A stretch of DNA of 64,000 nt, taken from assembly GCA_021029595.1 (NCBI GenBank), contig JAJJOY010000003.1, forward strand, positions 533,691 through 597,690, given 5' to 3'. Position numbers and translations under genes: made by a program. The notes under the pieces are model-generated. The model searched no databases and had not been told where the DNA came from. It saw only the letters and a program-made list of their open reading frames with translations. Source of the stretch: Hominenteromicrobium mulieris (GTDB lineage Bacteria > Bacillota > Clostridia > Oscillospirales > Acutalibacteraceae). This document shows positions 15,434 to 24,385 of the stretch, one piece after another. Every line of letters begins with the position of its first letter. The stretch's first letter is position 1.

Positions 15434-15904
15434 ATGTTCAAAACCAGAAAAAAGGCAATTTCACTATTACTAGTATTTTCCTTAATCTTTTCTTCTTTGA
15501 TTTTCTGCACCCCTTATGCTTCCGCAAAAAACGCGGACGAACTAGGAACTGAACTTAATCCTTACGTCTTGTCACCCGGTGAAAAAATTACTGTAACCAT
15601 CGACGGCTCTAAAGATTCTGATATATCTACATTAGCTGATGAAACTTTCCCGAGCTGTATTCTTACAACCTGGTATGATGGTACATATTTTCATTGGTCT
15701 GTAAAGCCCATGTTTACTGGTGCAAATTTTAGTGGAAGCACAAATGTAATGAGAAATGGAATTTTCCAAGGAGAGGTTTATTTTAGCGGATTCTCTGGAC
15801 AAAGAAGGGTGTATAAAGATGAAATGATACGATTAAGTGGTACATTAACTCAACATTTTTTGGAACCTACTCATATACTTCGGTGTTACTACATTCAAGG
15901 CTAA
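15434..15904 (+). CDS. Secreted protein of unknown function in an AT-rich islet
   Basis: The ATG at 15434 follows AAAGGAGTG and opens a classical Sec signal peptide: MFKTRKKA, a hydrophobic stretch to about residue 26, then TPYASA before a likely cleavage ahead of KNADEL. The mature part is about 125 residues, rich in aromatic, Ser, Thr and Gly residues, and looks like a small beta-sandwich (TWYDGTYFHWSVKP, GEVYFSGFSGQRRVY). I recognise no family. GC content is far below its neighbours, so recent acquisition is likely. It has its own strong promoter and terminator. Confidence 0.8.
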   Translation: MFKTRKKAISLLLVFSLIFSSLIFCTPYASAKNADELGTELNPYVLSPGEKITVTIDGSKDSDISTLADETFPSCILTTWYDGTYFHWSVKPMFTGANFSGSTNVMRNGIFQGEVYFSGFSGQRRVYKDEMIRLSGTLTQHFLEPTHILRCYYIQG

Positions 15905-15911
15905 CTACACA

Positions 15912-15955
15912 GTAAAAAGAAGGAAGTTCTCACATGAGAACTTCCTTCTTTTTAC
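15912..15955. terminator. 21-bp perfect palindromic terminator
   Basis: The arms 15912-15932 and 15935-15955 are exact inverted repeats (GTAAAAAGAAGGAAGTTCTCA) separated by CA. The A-rich and T-rich ends suit termination in both directions. The ribF stop codon lies inside the right arm (15952-15954). Confidence 0.85.
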
Positions 15956-16875
15956 TTCTTTTCAAACGCTTCAAACAGCGTTCTTGCGGTTTTTTCGTTC
16001 AGGCTGATCTCCGCTTTCAGCGCGTCTAAATCGGGAAACTTTTTTTCGTCCCTGACAAAGCTCAAAAGCTCCAGACGCAGTGTTCTGCCGTACAGGTCGC
16101 CGCCTGTGAAATCAGGCATCCAGGTTTCAGAAAGCGCGTGGTCGGAGCCGACGGTGGGCTTTACGCCGACATTCGTCACGCCGCAGTAGGTTTTGCCGTC
16201 CACATACACGGCGGAGGCGTACACGCCGAAGCGCGGCAGCACGAAGCGCGGCGGGAAATTCTGGTTAATGGTCGGCGTGCCGATGGTATGACCGATGTGG
16301 TTGCCGTGCACGACCTCAAAGCAGAAGCCGAACGGTCTGCCCAGCATGGCGGTGACGTCTTCCATCTCGCCGTTTTCAATCGCTTTACGGATGCGCGTGG
16401 CGCTGACCCGCTCGCCTTTATATTCCACTGTGGGCACGACGTGCATTTCGCCGCCGTGGGCTTCGCAGAGCTTTTTCAGCCACTCCGTGTCGCCCGCCGC
16501 GAACTTACCGAAACGGAAATCCGCGCCACAGGCGATGCGCTTCACGTTCAAACCGAAGCGCAGAAGGTTTGAAAAGCGCTCCGCGGGCCACTCTGCGACC
16601 TGTGCAAAATCCGGCATGATGACATACTCCACGCCCCAGCTTTCCAAAATGCGCATGCGCTCCTCAACGGTGGTGAGATAGCAGCAGGTGCCTGTAAGGT
16701 ACTCCGCAGGATTATCCCGAAACGTGAAAACAACGGGTGTGAGTCCGCTTTCCACCGCCGTGCGAATGACCTTATAGTGCCCGATATGCAGGCCGTCAAA
16801 CGCGCCGAGCGCGACCGCCGTTTTTTTCTCGCCGATGAACTTTCGTATTTCTTCCGTATTGCGAATGACGTGCAT
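15952..16875 (-). CDS. ribF: Bifunctional riboflavin kinase/FMN adenylyltransferase
   Basis: RibF converts riboflavin to FMN and then FAD. The start at 16875 (MHVIRNTEEIRKF) is preferred because AGAGGGA lies 8 nt upstream, overlapping the truB stop; an in-frame ATG at 16893 has no such site. The product has 307 residues, the normal length. The N-terminal adenylyltransferase half has ALGAFDGLHIGHYKVI (about 23-38) and ISATRIR-like VSATRIRKAIENG. The C-terminal kinase half has GHTIGTPTINQNFPP and YGRTLRLELLSFVRDEKKF. It is the last gene of the long rimP-nusA-infB operon. Confidence 0.95.
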   Translation of the reverse strand: MHVIRNTEEIRKFIGEKKTAVALGAFDGLHIGHYKVIRTAVESGLTPVVFTFRDNPAEYLTGTCCYLTTVEERMRILESWGVEYVIMPDFAQVAEWPAERFSNLLRFGLNVKRIACGADFRFGKFAAGDTEWLKKLCEAHGGEMHVVPTVEYKGERVSATRIRKAIENGEMEDVTAMLGRPFGFCFEVVHGNHIGHTIGTPTINQNFPPRFVLPRFGVYASAVYVDGKTYCGVTNVGVKPTVGSDHALSETWMPDFTGGDLYGRTLRLELLSFVRDEKKFPDLDALKAEISLNEKTARTLFEAFEKK

Positions 16876-16889
16876 GTGCCGATTCCCTC

Positions 16890-17795
16890 TCATTTTTTTG
16901 AAAATGACTTAACGTATTTGAATTCTCCGTTTTCCGCGCGAGCAAGTCCCAAGAACTTCTCGCCGTCTTCGTACAGCGCGACCTGCGTGCCCTCCGGCAT
17001 GGCGATCTTCGGTGCACGGCAGCGCGAAATTGTGAGTGCACCGCCGTTTAAATATCTTTGTGCCTGCGCCGGTGTGACAGACACGGCAGTGAGCATCGAA
17101 AAGAGCTTTTCCACGGGGCGAAGAATTTCATCAAAGCTTTCCCCGTTTTCTTTCATCGCCTTTAATGTATCAAGCGAGACGGCGTCTGCGAGCGTAAAGC
17201 CGCACGCTGCTGTTCTTCTGAGCGCCGTCATGGCACCGACCGTGCCGCATTTTTGGGCAATGTCTTCGATCAGCGTGCGGATATACGTGCCTTTCGAGCA
17301 CGTGACGTGCAGCTTGCCGGTTTTTTCATTCTCGTTATATTCGAGCAGCGTGAGCTCCGCAATATGTACGGGCCGCGCTTCGCGCTCTATTTCGATGCCC
17401 TGCCGCGCGAGCTTATATAATCTCTGTCCGTTGACGGAGACAGCGGAATACATAGGCGGCACCTGTAAAATATCGCCGCGAAAAGAATCCAGTGCAGTTT
17501 CGAGCGCAGCTCTTAAAACGGGGGTTTCATCCGTTTTGATGACTTCGCCGGTCACGTCGCCGGTGGTATACGCTTCGCCAAACCGAAAAGACGCTTCGTA
17601 GGTCTTTGCGGTTTCCGGCAGAAGCGACACGGCTTTTGTAGCGCGGCCGAGCAAAAGCGGCAGAACGCCTGTTGCCATGGGGTCTAATGTGCCCGTGTGG
17701 CCGATGCGCCTTTCGCGCGTCAACCCGCGCACGACCGCCACGGCGTCAAACGACGTGAAGTCCTGCGGTTTATCCAAAACGATGATGCCTTCCAT
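16890..17795 (-). CDS. truB: tRNA pseudouridine-55 synthase TruB
   Basis: TruB makes pseudouridine-55 in the T-loop of tRNAs. The 301-residue protein has the N-terminal GIIVLDKPQDFTSFDAV and the catalytic loop GHTGTLDPMATGVLPLLLG (about residues 33-51, catalytic Asp in TLDPMA). RLYKLARQGIEIEREAR and CSKGTYIRTLIEDIAQKCG follow. The start has GGAGG 4 nt upstream. Its stop overlaps the ribosome binding site of ribF, which suggests coupling. The order rbfA-nrnA-truB-ribF is standard in Firmicutes, here with one extra gene between nrnA and truB. Confidence 0.96.
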   Translation of the reverse strand: MEGIIVLDKPQDFTSFDAVAVVRGLTRERRIGHTGTLDPMATGVLPLLLGRATKAVSLLPETAKTYEASFRFGEAYTTGDVTGEVIKTDETPVLRAALETALDSFRGDILQVPPMYSAVSVNGQRLYKLARQGIEIEREARPVHIAELTLLEYNENEKTGKLHVTCSKGTYIRTLIEDIAQKCGTVGAMTALRRTAACGFTLADAVSLDTLKAMKENGESFDEILRPVEKLFSMLTAVSVTPAQAQRYLNGGALTISRCRAPKIAMPEGTQVALYEDGEKFLGLARAENGEFKYVKSFSKK

Positions 17796-17807
17796 GCTGC
17801 CTCCGTA

Positions 17808-18641
17808 TTACCAGCCCGCCTCTTCCACGAATTTGTAGAAGTCCTTTTCCGCGTCTTTGTCTTCTGCGCGGATGGTGCCGACGGTCTCGGTATAAATGAT
17901 GTATTCCTCTTCGCCGTCCAAATCAAACAGCGTATCGCACAAATTCTGGTCGTATGCGCCGATACCGCAGGTGCCGAGATTTAAAGCACTGCACGCAAGA
18001 TACAGGTTTTCGCCCACGTGGCCCATATCAACAAGGGAACCTCTGTGGCTGAAAATGCCGTATCGCCACTCAGTGCGGTACGGAACGAACGACCAATAGA
18101 ACACAACGCTCGACTTTTTCACCCAGTGCTGATCGCACAGGGACTTGTCGATGACGTCTTCGATGTTTTCCACCTCACCGAGATACTCGAGCTGATTTTC
18201 GAGCGGCAGATAGTGGTATTTGCCGGGCTTTAAGCCCTCTACACGGCGCACGAGCAGGTATGTTTCAAACGGATGTCTTGCGCCGCCGCACGGCACGGTA
18301 CGCAGCGTTGCATACTTTTTGCCGCGGATACCCTTTACGCCCTGCGTTGCCCAAAGCAAAAACGAAAGCTCCAAAAGGGACAGGTTCTCTTCCGTATAAA
18401 CGCGGGAGGAGCAGCGGTTGAAAATGACATTTAAGAGGTCTTTTTCGAGGCCAAGCGGCTTAAAATCGCGCGGCAGATCGATACGCGCATCGCTCACCGG
18501 CGCTTTCGTCAGCGGCGGCTGCGGCAGCATTTTCTGCTGGTCGGTCTTGTAGCCCTCCGGCTCGTCACTTGCATCTTGCTTTAAAAAGCCACGTCGGCTT
18601 TCTGTGATGGCGCGAATTTCTTCGGGTGTTAATTCTTTCAT
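17808..18641 (-). CDS. SagB/ThcOx-type FMN-dependent oxidoreductase
   Basis: The protein has 277 residues with the start at 18641 after GGAGG. It belongs to the nitroreductase superfamily, SagB branch: FNRCSSRVYTEENLSLLELS (about 95-114) followed by LSFLLWATQGVKG, then RTVPCGGARHPFETYLLV, DMGHVGENLYLACSALNLG and CGIGAYD. Some SagB-type enzymes oxidise azolines to azoles in thiazole/oxazole-modified peptides, but many standalone members have no known substrate. No precursor peptide, YcaO or SagC-like gene is visible nearby. It is embedded in a translation-factor operon. Confidence 0.82.
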   Translation of the reverse strand: MKELTPEEIRAITESRRGFLKQDASDEPEGYKTDQQKMLPQPPLTKAPVSDARIDLPRDFKPLGLEKDLLNVIFNRCSSRVYTEENLSLLELSFLLWATQGVKGIRGKKYATLRTVPCGGARHPFETYLLVRRVEGLKPGKYHYLPLENQLEYLGEVENIEDVIDKSLCDQHWVKKSSVVFYWSFVPYRTEWRYGIFSHRGSLVDMGHVGENLYLACSALNLGTCGIGAYDQNLCDTLFDLDGEEEYIIYTETVGTIRAEDKDAEKDFYKFVEEAGW

Positions 18642-18687
18642 GTGAACTCCTCCCACCTGATTTACAGCTGAATTAAATTGCCGATTT

Positions 18688-19644
18688 TCACTTATTTTCG
18701 AGCGCTTTGATGGCTTCGCCGCAGGCAGCTACCACGCGCGCTTTTACGTCTTCAAGCTCGCCCGTAAGGGAGCAGCCTGCCGCACCTTTGTGCCCACCGC
18801 CGCCGAATTCGGCGCAGACGACGGACGCGTCCGCGGGGTTCGTGGCACGCATGGAGACCTTCCAAACGCCCCCTTCGCGCTCGCGCAGCGTAAAGCCCAG
18901 CAGAACTCCCTCCACCTGGCGCACCATGGCGGAAACGCCGTCGAGATCGTCTTCGGAAGCGCCGGTCTCTGCGATGACGTCATTCGTCAGGCAAAACACC
19001 GCGCACTTACCGTCACAGTGGAACTCCATGTCACCGTACAGGCGTTTCAGCAGCGCTACGGCAGCGCGGCTTTTGGTATCAAACATCAGGCGGTTGATCT
19101 CCGCGGCGTTCGCACCGTGCTCCAAAAGGTTCGCCGCGATGCGGTACGTGTTTGCGGAAGCGTTCGGGTAGCGGAAGCAGCCCGTATCGGTGGAAATGCC
19201 CGTATAAAGGCAGTCCGCGATCTTCGGCGTGATCTCCGCGCCGAGCGCCGGAATCAAACGCGCGATGAGCTCGCATGCCGCGCCTGCGGTGCCTTCTACC
19301 CACGTTTCTTTGGCAAACGGACGGCAGGACGCGTGGTGGTCGATGGCAAAATCCGTTTTGTCGCCGTAGGGCTCCAAAGAGCCGAGCAGCGTTTTATCGG
19401 CCACATCAACCGTCACGATATGCTCCGGCTCGAACTCGCCGTATTCGATGCCCTCAAAAAGGTATGTGAATTTCGGCGGCACGGGGTCTGCACAGCGGAA
19501 CATGACCGATTTGCCGAGCGCGATGAGTGCGCGGCTGAGCGCCGAAGCGCAGCCGAGCGTATCGCCGTCCGGCGAGCGGTGGCTGAGGATCAAAATTTTG
19601 TCTGCGCCGCGCAGGAAATGTGCGGCATCCTCCAGATTTGCCAT
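18688..19644 (-). CDS. nrnA: DHH-family bifunctional oligoribonuclease/PAP phosphatase NrnA
   Basis: NrnA degrades very short RNAs (nanoRNA) and dephosphorylates 3'-phosphoadenosine 5'-phosphate. The 318-residue product shows LSHRSPDGDTLGCASAL, VTVDVADKTLLG, FAIDHHASCRPFA (the DHH motif), GISTDTGCFRYPN and the DHHA1 glycine-rich GGGGHKGAAGCSL near the C terminus. MANLEDAAHFL (19644) is taken as the start; a TTG four codons upstream (19656) cannot be excluded, and neither has a strong ribosome binding site. It lies about 70 bp downstream of rbfA in the nusA-infB operon. Confidence 0.92.
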   Translation of the reverse strand: MANLEDAAHFLRGADKILILSHRSPDGDTLGCASALSRALIALGKSVMFRCADPVPPKFTYLFEGIEYGEFEPEHIVTVDVADKTLLGSLEPYGDKTDFAIDHHASCRPFAKETWVEGTAGAACELIARLIPALGAEITPKIADCLYTGISTDTGCFRYPNASANTYRIAANLLEHGANAAEINRLMFDTKSRAAVALLKRLYGDMEFHCDGKCAVFCLTNDVIAETGASEDDLDGVSAMVRQVEGVLLGFTLREREGGVWKVSMRATNPADASVVCAEFGGGGHKGAAGCSLTGELEDVKARVVAACGEAIKALENK

Positions 19645-19714
19645 AAGCGTGACCAAGCTTTCGGGCGAAAATCACACCCAAAAGCACTCCTTTCTTTGAA
19701 TCTTTACGGGAAGC

Positions 19715-20068
19715 TTATTTTTTCTCGTTTTCAAGGTCGTGCAGAATGCGCGAAATGTTGGCGCTGTACTCAATGGAATCCGTCGCCTTAAAGATCATTT
19801 CCGGCACATGGCGCAGCTTTAAGCGGTTTCCGAGCTCGCGGCGTACATAGCCCGCGGCGCTTTTAAGACCCTTAACGGCATTTTCCGCCGTCTCCATGCC
19901 CTCCATGGCGCTGACATACACTGTGCAGTAGGAAAGGTCGTTTGTGACCTCCACACGCACCACACTCAGCATGCAGCCGCTGACGCGCGGATCCTTGAGT
20001 TCTCTTAAAATAGCGGAAACCTCACGGCGGATATCCTCCGTGGTTCTGCCCAATTTATAACTCGGCAT
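19715..20068 (-). CDS. rbfA: Ribosome-binding factor A
   Basis: RbfA is a small KH-fold protein that helps mature the 30S subunit, acting near 16S helix 1 and during cold adaptation. The 117-residue product has MPSYKLGRTTEDIRREVSAI, LKDPRVSGCMLSVVRVEVT, SYCTVYVSAMEG and GYVRRELGNRLKLRHVPEM, with the expected length and order. It starts 3 bp after the M20 peptidase stop, so translation is probably coupled to that gene rather than directly to infB. Confidence 0.96.
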   Translation of the reverse strand: MPSYKLGRTTEDIRREVSAILRELKDPRVSGCMLSVVRVEVTNDLSYCTVYVSAMEGMETAENAVKGLKSAAGYVRRELGNRLKLRHVPEMIFKATDSIEYSANISRILHDLENEKK

Positions 20069-20071
20069 CGT

Positions 20072-21217
20072 TTATTCTCCTTTCTCTTCCGGCAGGAAGC
20101 GCGCGGAAATGAGCTCCGCTGCAACTTTAAAGCCCGCCTTCAGACTTTCTGTTTCGATCCACTCGCCGCGCGTGTGCTCACCGGCGCCGACGCAAAGACC
20201 GATTGCCGCGGCAGGAATGCCGTTTGCAAGCGGGATGTTGCAGTCTGTGGAGCCGGCATATACGCCCGGGCGCGTACCGAAATGGTTTTCCACCGCGTCT
20301 GCGCACTGTGTTAAAAGTGCGGTCTGACGCGGGTCGTGATTTTCTTTGTTGCCGCAGGGGCGCTCGCCGAGCAGCTCTGCCGTGACGTCTACGCCCTTTG
20401 CTTTAAATTCTTCCAGTATTTTCTCAAAATATGCCTTGGCATCCATAAGGCAAGCGTAATCGTCCGAGCGCATTTCGTACAGCATTTCCGCCTGTGCCGC
20501 GATGCTGTTGACGGTCGTGCCGCCCGAGATCGTACCGACATTGAATGTCGTTTTCGCGCTGCCTGCGGGAACTTTGTATTGATAGAGCTCCGTGATGATG
20601 GCAGAAAGGCGCTCAATGGCGTTTACGTTTCCGAAATCGACAAACGAGTGACCGCCCGTGGTCTTCACTGTGACCTTGTAGCGCAGAGAGCCGACCGCCA
20701 TGCCGACGATGCCGTCAAGGTAACCGTCAAACGAAATGACCTGCTCTATGCGCTTGCCGTACCGTGCGTTTAAAGCGCGGCTGCCTTTTAAGTTACCGAG
20801 ACCCTCCTCGCACGAGTTCATGACAAATACAATGCCGCCGTTCGTTTTCGGCTTTTCGTTTGCGACATAAGCCGCCATAAGCATAAGCAAAGCGACGTTC
20901 GCGGTGTCGTCACCCACAGCGGGGCAGAACCACTTGCCGTCCTTTTCGGTCAGTTCAAGGGGCACAGACTCCGGGAAAACCGTATCGATATGCGCCATGA
21001 AAATTGCGACGGGCACATCGTTTTCGGCGTTATATTCGTAAATGACGTTTTTCGCTTCATCGATAAAAGCATTTTCCGCGCCGTGGTCCATAAGCCACGC
21101 TTTGCAGAATGCGGCACGCTTTTCTTCGTGGTGGCTCGGCGACGGGATTAAGCACAGCGTGCGCAAAAGCTCCAGCGCCGTTTGGTGATTCGCGAGAACG
21201 TATTCGTTCAAATTCAT
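20072..21217 (-). CDS. M20-family metallopeptidase (PepT/aminoacylase-like)
   Basis: The 381-residue cytosolic zinc peptidase has the M20 pattern: MAHIDTVF (metal His and Asp, about residues 86-93), VGDDTANVALLMLM, NSCEEGLGN (catalytic Glu and metal ligand), the dimerisation-domain block KTTGGHSFVDFG, and a late AGSTDCNIPLANGIP. Families of this type cleave tri- or dipeptides or acyl-amino acids; the substrate here is unknown. It sits between infB and rbfA, normally adjacent genes, with a hairpin between infB and this gene. Peptide import genes lie elsewhere in the window. Confidence 0.87.
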   Translation of the reverse strand: MNLNEYVLANHQTALELLRTLCLIPSPSHHEEKRAAFCKAWLMDHGAENAFIDEAKNVIYEYNAENDVPVAIFMAHIDTVFPESVPLELTEKDGKWFCPAVGDDTANVALLMLMAAYVANEKPKTNGGIVFVMNSCEEGLGNLKGSRALNARYGKRIEQVISFDGYLDGIVGMAVGSLRYKVTVKTTGGHSFVDFGNVNAIERLSAIITELYQYKVPAGSAKTTFNVGTISGGTTVNSIAAQAEMLYEMRSDDYACLMDAKAYFEKILEEFKAKGVDVTAELLGERPCGNKENHDPRQTALLTQCADAVENHFGTRPGVYAGSTDCNIPLANGIPAAAIGLCVGAGEHTRGEWIETESLKAGFKVAAELISARFLPEEKGE

Positions 21218-21231
21218 AGGGAATGCCTTTC

Positions 21232-21267
21232 TAAAGCAAAGCCGCGTCCCGCGATGGGGACGCGGCT
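21232..21267 (-). terminator. Terminator-like hairpin between infB and the M20 peptidase gene
   Basis: AGCCGCGTCCC (21240-21250) pairs with GGGACGCGGCT (21257-21267), 11 bp with a 6-nt loop. On the minus strand it is followed by the short T-rich tract TTGCTTTAG. It could partially terminate infB transcripts and lower expression of the downstream genes. Confidence 0.6.
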
Positions 21268-21277
21268 GAACCGACTT

Positions 21278-23698
21278 TTAGTCTCTGTACTCTTCCATTT
21301 CGTAGGCTTCGAGGATGTCGCCCAGCTTGATGTCGCTGAAGCGCTCCAGCGTGATGCCGCAGTCGTAGCCGTCCTGCACTTCCTTCACGTCGTCCTTGAA
21401 GCGGCGCAGGGAAGCAATCTTATCATCGGCAACGATGATGCCGTCACGCACAAGGCGCACCTGCGCGCCGCGCACGATCTTACCGGAAGTGACGTGACCG
21501 CCGATGACCATGCCGACATTCGTGATCTTGTAGACCTCGCGGCACTCTGCCTTGCCAAGGAACACTTCGCGGTACTTCGGTGCGAGCATGCCCTTCATAG
21601 CGGATTCGATCTCTTCGATGCAGTCATAAATGATACGGTAGAGGCGCATATCGACACCGTCGCGCTTTGCATTTTCCTCCGCGACCGGGTCCGGGCGGAC
21701 ATTGAAGCCGACGATGATGGCGTTCGAGGCGTTTGCCAGCATGACGTCGCTTTCGCTGATTGCACCGACCGCGCCGTGAATGACATGCACGCGCACTTCG
21801 TCGTTGGAGAGCTTCTCGAGGGACTGACGAACAGCTTCAACAGAGCCCTGCACGTCGGCCTTGACGATGACCTTGAGTTCCTTCATCTCGCCTTCCTTCA
21901 TCTGCTCGAAGAGGTTATCCAGCGTAACCTTTGTCTGGGAGTTGAACATCTCTTCCTTCTGCTCGGTAAGACGCTGCTCAACGAGCTCACGTGCCAGACG
22001 CTCGTCGGAAACGGCGTTAAACGTATCGCCGCCGACCGGCACTTCGTTGAGACCCGTGACCTCAACCGGCACGGACGGGCCTGCGCTCTTTACGCGCTCG
22101 CCACGCTCGTTCATCATGGCGCGAATACGGCCGACCGTGGTACCTGCGACCACGATGTCGCCGGTATGCAGCGTACCGTTCTGCACGAGGACGGTCGCAA
22201 CCGGGCCGCGGCCCTTATCGAGGCGCGCCTCAATGACGGTGCCCTTTGCGGCACGGTCCGGGTTCGCCTTGAGCTCCTTCATTTCCGCAACGAGCAGAAT
22301 CATTTCAAGGAGATCATCGATACCCATTTTGGTGTGTGCGGAAACCGGGATGCACGGCACGTCGCCGCCCCACTCTTCCGGCACGAGCTCGTATTCGGTG
22401 AGCTGCTGCTTGACGAGATCCGGGTTTGCGGCCGGTTTATCCATTTTGTTGATGGCAACGATGATGGAAACGCCCGCTGCCTTAGCGTGGTTGATGGCTT
22501 CTACCGTCTGCGGCATGATGCCGTCATCAGCTGCGACGACCAGCACGGCGATATCCGTAACCATGGCGCCTCTTGCACGCATGGTGGTGAAGGCGGCGTG
22601 ACCCGGCGTATCAAGGAACGTAATGTCCTTGCCGTCGATATTGACGCGGTATGCGCCGATGTGCTGCGTGATGCCGCCGGCTTCGCCCGCGGTAACGTTT
22701 GCGTGGCGGATGGCGTCCAGAATGGAGGTCTTGCCGTGGTCAACGTGGCCCATGACAACGACGACCGGTGCGCGCGGCACAAGGTTTGCATCGTCGTCTT
22801 CGCTGTCGTCAATGATGCGGTCTTCGATGGTGACGACGACCTCTTTTTCAACCTTTGCGTGGAACTCATCGGCAATGAGTACGGCGGTATCAAAATCGAT
22901 GGTGTCGTTGATGGTAGCGAAAACGCCGTTTGCCATGAGCTTCTTGATGACTTCGGCGCTCGTTGCCTTCAGGCGGAGGGCAAACTCGCCGACGGTAATC
23001 TCATCCGGCACGGTGATGGTGATGGCCTTCGCCTTGCGTTCTGCCGCGATGCGGTTGAGTCTTTCCGCTTCCGTCTCGCGCTTTGCGCTGCGCGGCTTGC
23101 CGCGGCGCTGGCTCTTCTGGTTGATCTTCTGCTTTGCGGCAACGGTGTCGTTCTTCACCTTGTCGTACGCCAGACGGTCGTACTTTTCGTTGTACTTGTC
23201 GATGTTGACGTTGACCGTTCTGGTATCGACCACGCGGCGGCGCGGAGCTTCGCTTGCGGACTCCTGTGCCGGAGTGTTGTTGCTCGGCTGGTTGTTCTGC
23301 GCAGAACGCTGCGGCTTATTCTGCTGTGCGTTCTGGTTTCTGTTATTGCCGTTATTGTTGCGGCGATCGTTATTTTTGTTGCGATTATTATTGCTATTCA
23401 CGTTCTGCTTCTTCGGCTCCTGCGTGTTCTTAGCGGTTTTTTCGCTCGGTTTTTCCGCTGTTTTCTCGGCCGGCTTCTCTTCGGTCTTTGCCGCATTGCG
23501 CGTTGCAAAGTACGCGTCAAAGTTCTGTGCGGCATGATCCTGCGTGAAGCGGTCAAAAACGATATCGAGCTCGTTTTCTTCTAACGCCGTCATGTGCTTT
23601 TTCGGCTCTTTTACGTACTTGCCGAGGATATCCAGCACTTCTTTGTTCGGCACATCCAGATCCTTTGCCACATCATGCACTCTGTATTTAATCATCAT
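21278..23698 (-). CDS. infB: Translation initiation factor IF-2
   Basis: IF-2 is the GTPase that brings fMet-tRNA to the 30S subunit and promotes subunit joining. The 806-residue product has an N-terminal IF2_N helix ([20 protein letters not shown]), a low-complexity Asn/Gln/Lys/Glu-rich linker (about 75-150), a second IF2_N block ([20 protein letters not shown]), and the G domain with [18 protein letters not shown] and NKMDKP. The C-terminal fMet-tRNA-binding domains contain [17 protein letters not shown]. It overlaps ylxQ by 4 bp. The Asn-rich linker is species-variable. Confidence 0.98.
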   Translation of the reverse strand: MMIKYRVHDVAKDLDVPNKEVLDILGKYVKEPKKHMTALEENELDIVFDRFTQDHAAQNFDAYFATRNAAKTEEKPAEKTAEKPSEKTAKNTQEPKKQNVNSNNNRNKNNDRRNNNGNNRNQNAQQNKPQRSAQNNQPSNNTPAQESASEAPRRRVVDTRTVNVNIDKYNEKYDRLAYDKVKNDTVAAKQKINQKSQRRGKPRSAKRETEAERLNRIAAERKAKAITITVPDEITVGEFALRLKATSAEVIKKLMANGVFATINDTIDFDTAVLIADEFHAKVEKEVVVTIEDRIIDDSEDDDANLVPRAPVVVVMGHVDHGKTSILDAIRHANVTAGEAGGITQHIGAYRVNIDGKDITFLDTPGHAAFTTMRARGAMVTDIAVLVVAADDGIMPQTVEAINHAKAAGVSIIVAINKMDKPAANPDLVKQQLTEYELVPEEWGGDVPCIPVSAHTKMGIDDLLEMILLVAEMKELKANPDRAAKGTVIEARLDKGRGPVATVLVQNGTLHTGDIVVAGTTVGRIRAMMNERGERVKSAGPSVPVEVTGLNEVPVGGDTFNAVSDERLARELVEQRLTEQKEEMFNSQTKVTLDNLFEQMKEGEMKELKVIVKADVQGSVEAVRQSLEKLSNDEVRVHVIHGAVGAISESDVMLANASNAIIVGFNVRPDPVAEENAKRDGVDMRLYRIIYDCIEEIESAMKGMLAPKYREVFLGKAECREVYKITNVGMVIGGHVTSGKIVRGAQVRLVRDGIIVADDKIASLRRFKDDVKEVQDGYDCGITLERFSDIKLGDILEAYEMEEYRD

Positions 23699-24018
23699 AT
23701 ACGCATTTCCTCTCTTTCTCCGTCTGCGATGAGCTGCTTCAGTTTTTCCGCAAATCCGCGGTCACACACGGCAAGCACACCGGCCTTTTTGCCGATGGCT
23801 GCGGAAATTTCTTCCATGTTAAACGCAGGCTCCAAAACGGATACATGATACTTTTCCGCTTCAAAGCGCACGTTCTTCTTCGTTTTGTCCGAAAGGTCTG
23901 CGGCAAGAATCACAACGCCGCACGCGCCGCTGCGCATGGCTTCCACGGCGGTATCAAAGCCCCAGTTGAGCTTTCCCGCACGTCTTGCAAGGCCCAAAGC
24001 GGACAGTGCTCTGTTCAT
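23695..24018 (-). CDS. ylxQ: YlxQ-type L7Ae-family RNA-binding protein
   Basis: This is a small L7Ae/L30e-fold protein, probably binding kink-turn RNA; its exact cellular role is not established. The start [20 protein letters not shown] (24018) matches the family N terminus, giving 107 residues. A longer frame would add basic residues unlike the family. The typical [15 protein letters not shown] and [13 protein letters not shown] are present. It overlaps ylxR upstream by 4 bp and infB downstream by 4 bp, so the three genes are tightly coupled. Confidence 0.92.
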   Translation of the reverse strand: MNRALSALGLARRAGKLNWGFDTAVEAMRSGACGVVILAADLSDKTKKNVRFEAEKYHVSVLEPAFNMEEISAAIGKKAGVLAVCDRGFAEKLKQLIADGEREEMRI

Positions 24019-24341
24019 TTTTGCGCCTCGCCCGCCTTTCCTTTCACATCTGTACACAGCTCCTGATACATGGCGTCATACACGGCGTCTTCAATTTTGC
24101 AGGAGAACGCGCGTTCAAAGCGCCGCGCCTTCTGTGCCTTTTTCAGACACTCGGGGTCCCTGCAAACGTACGCGCCGCGGCCGGGCTTGCGGCCTGTAAG
24201 GTCCAAAGAGACCTCGCCGCCTGTCTGCACACCGTTCTCATCTTCCTTAACGGGGGCGCGCACCACGCGCACCAGTTCCTTTTTCGGCTTCATTTCACCG
24301 CATCCCGCACACATACGGAGCGGTATTTTCTTTTGTTTCAC
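24015..24341 (-). CDS. ylxR: YlxR (DUF448) RNA-binding protein
   Basis: The 108-residue product has the DUF448 hallmarks: the N-terminal LRMCAGCGEMKPKKELVRVV with CxxC, the glycine-rich GRKPGRGAYVCRDPECLKKA loop, and the C-terminal FERAF. Crystal structures of family members show a positively charged RNA-binding cleft; regulatory and RNase P-related roles have been proposed for homologues. The insert between the CAGCG and GRGAYVC blocks is somewhat longer than usual. It lies between nusA and ylxQ as in most Firmicutes. Confidence 0.95.
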   Translation of the reverse strand: MKQKKIPLRMCAGCGEMKPKKELVRVVRAPVKEDENGVQTGGEVSLDLTGRKPGRGAYVCRDPECLKKAQKARRFERAFSCKIEDAVYDAMYQELCTDVKGKAGEAQK

Positions 24342-24385
24342 GCTGTATCACGTTCCTTTCTGCGAGATGCAAGTTTCAAAAGAGC

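Noticed and set aside
21182..23584. An 800-codon plus-strand frame opposite infB
   Set aside because: It lies exactly antisense to infB, is rich in Asp, His and Val as expected from reversed codon bias, and has no family features.
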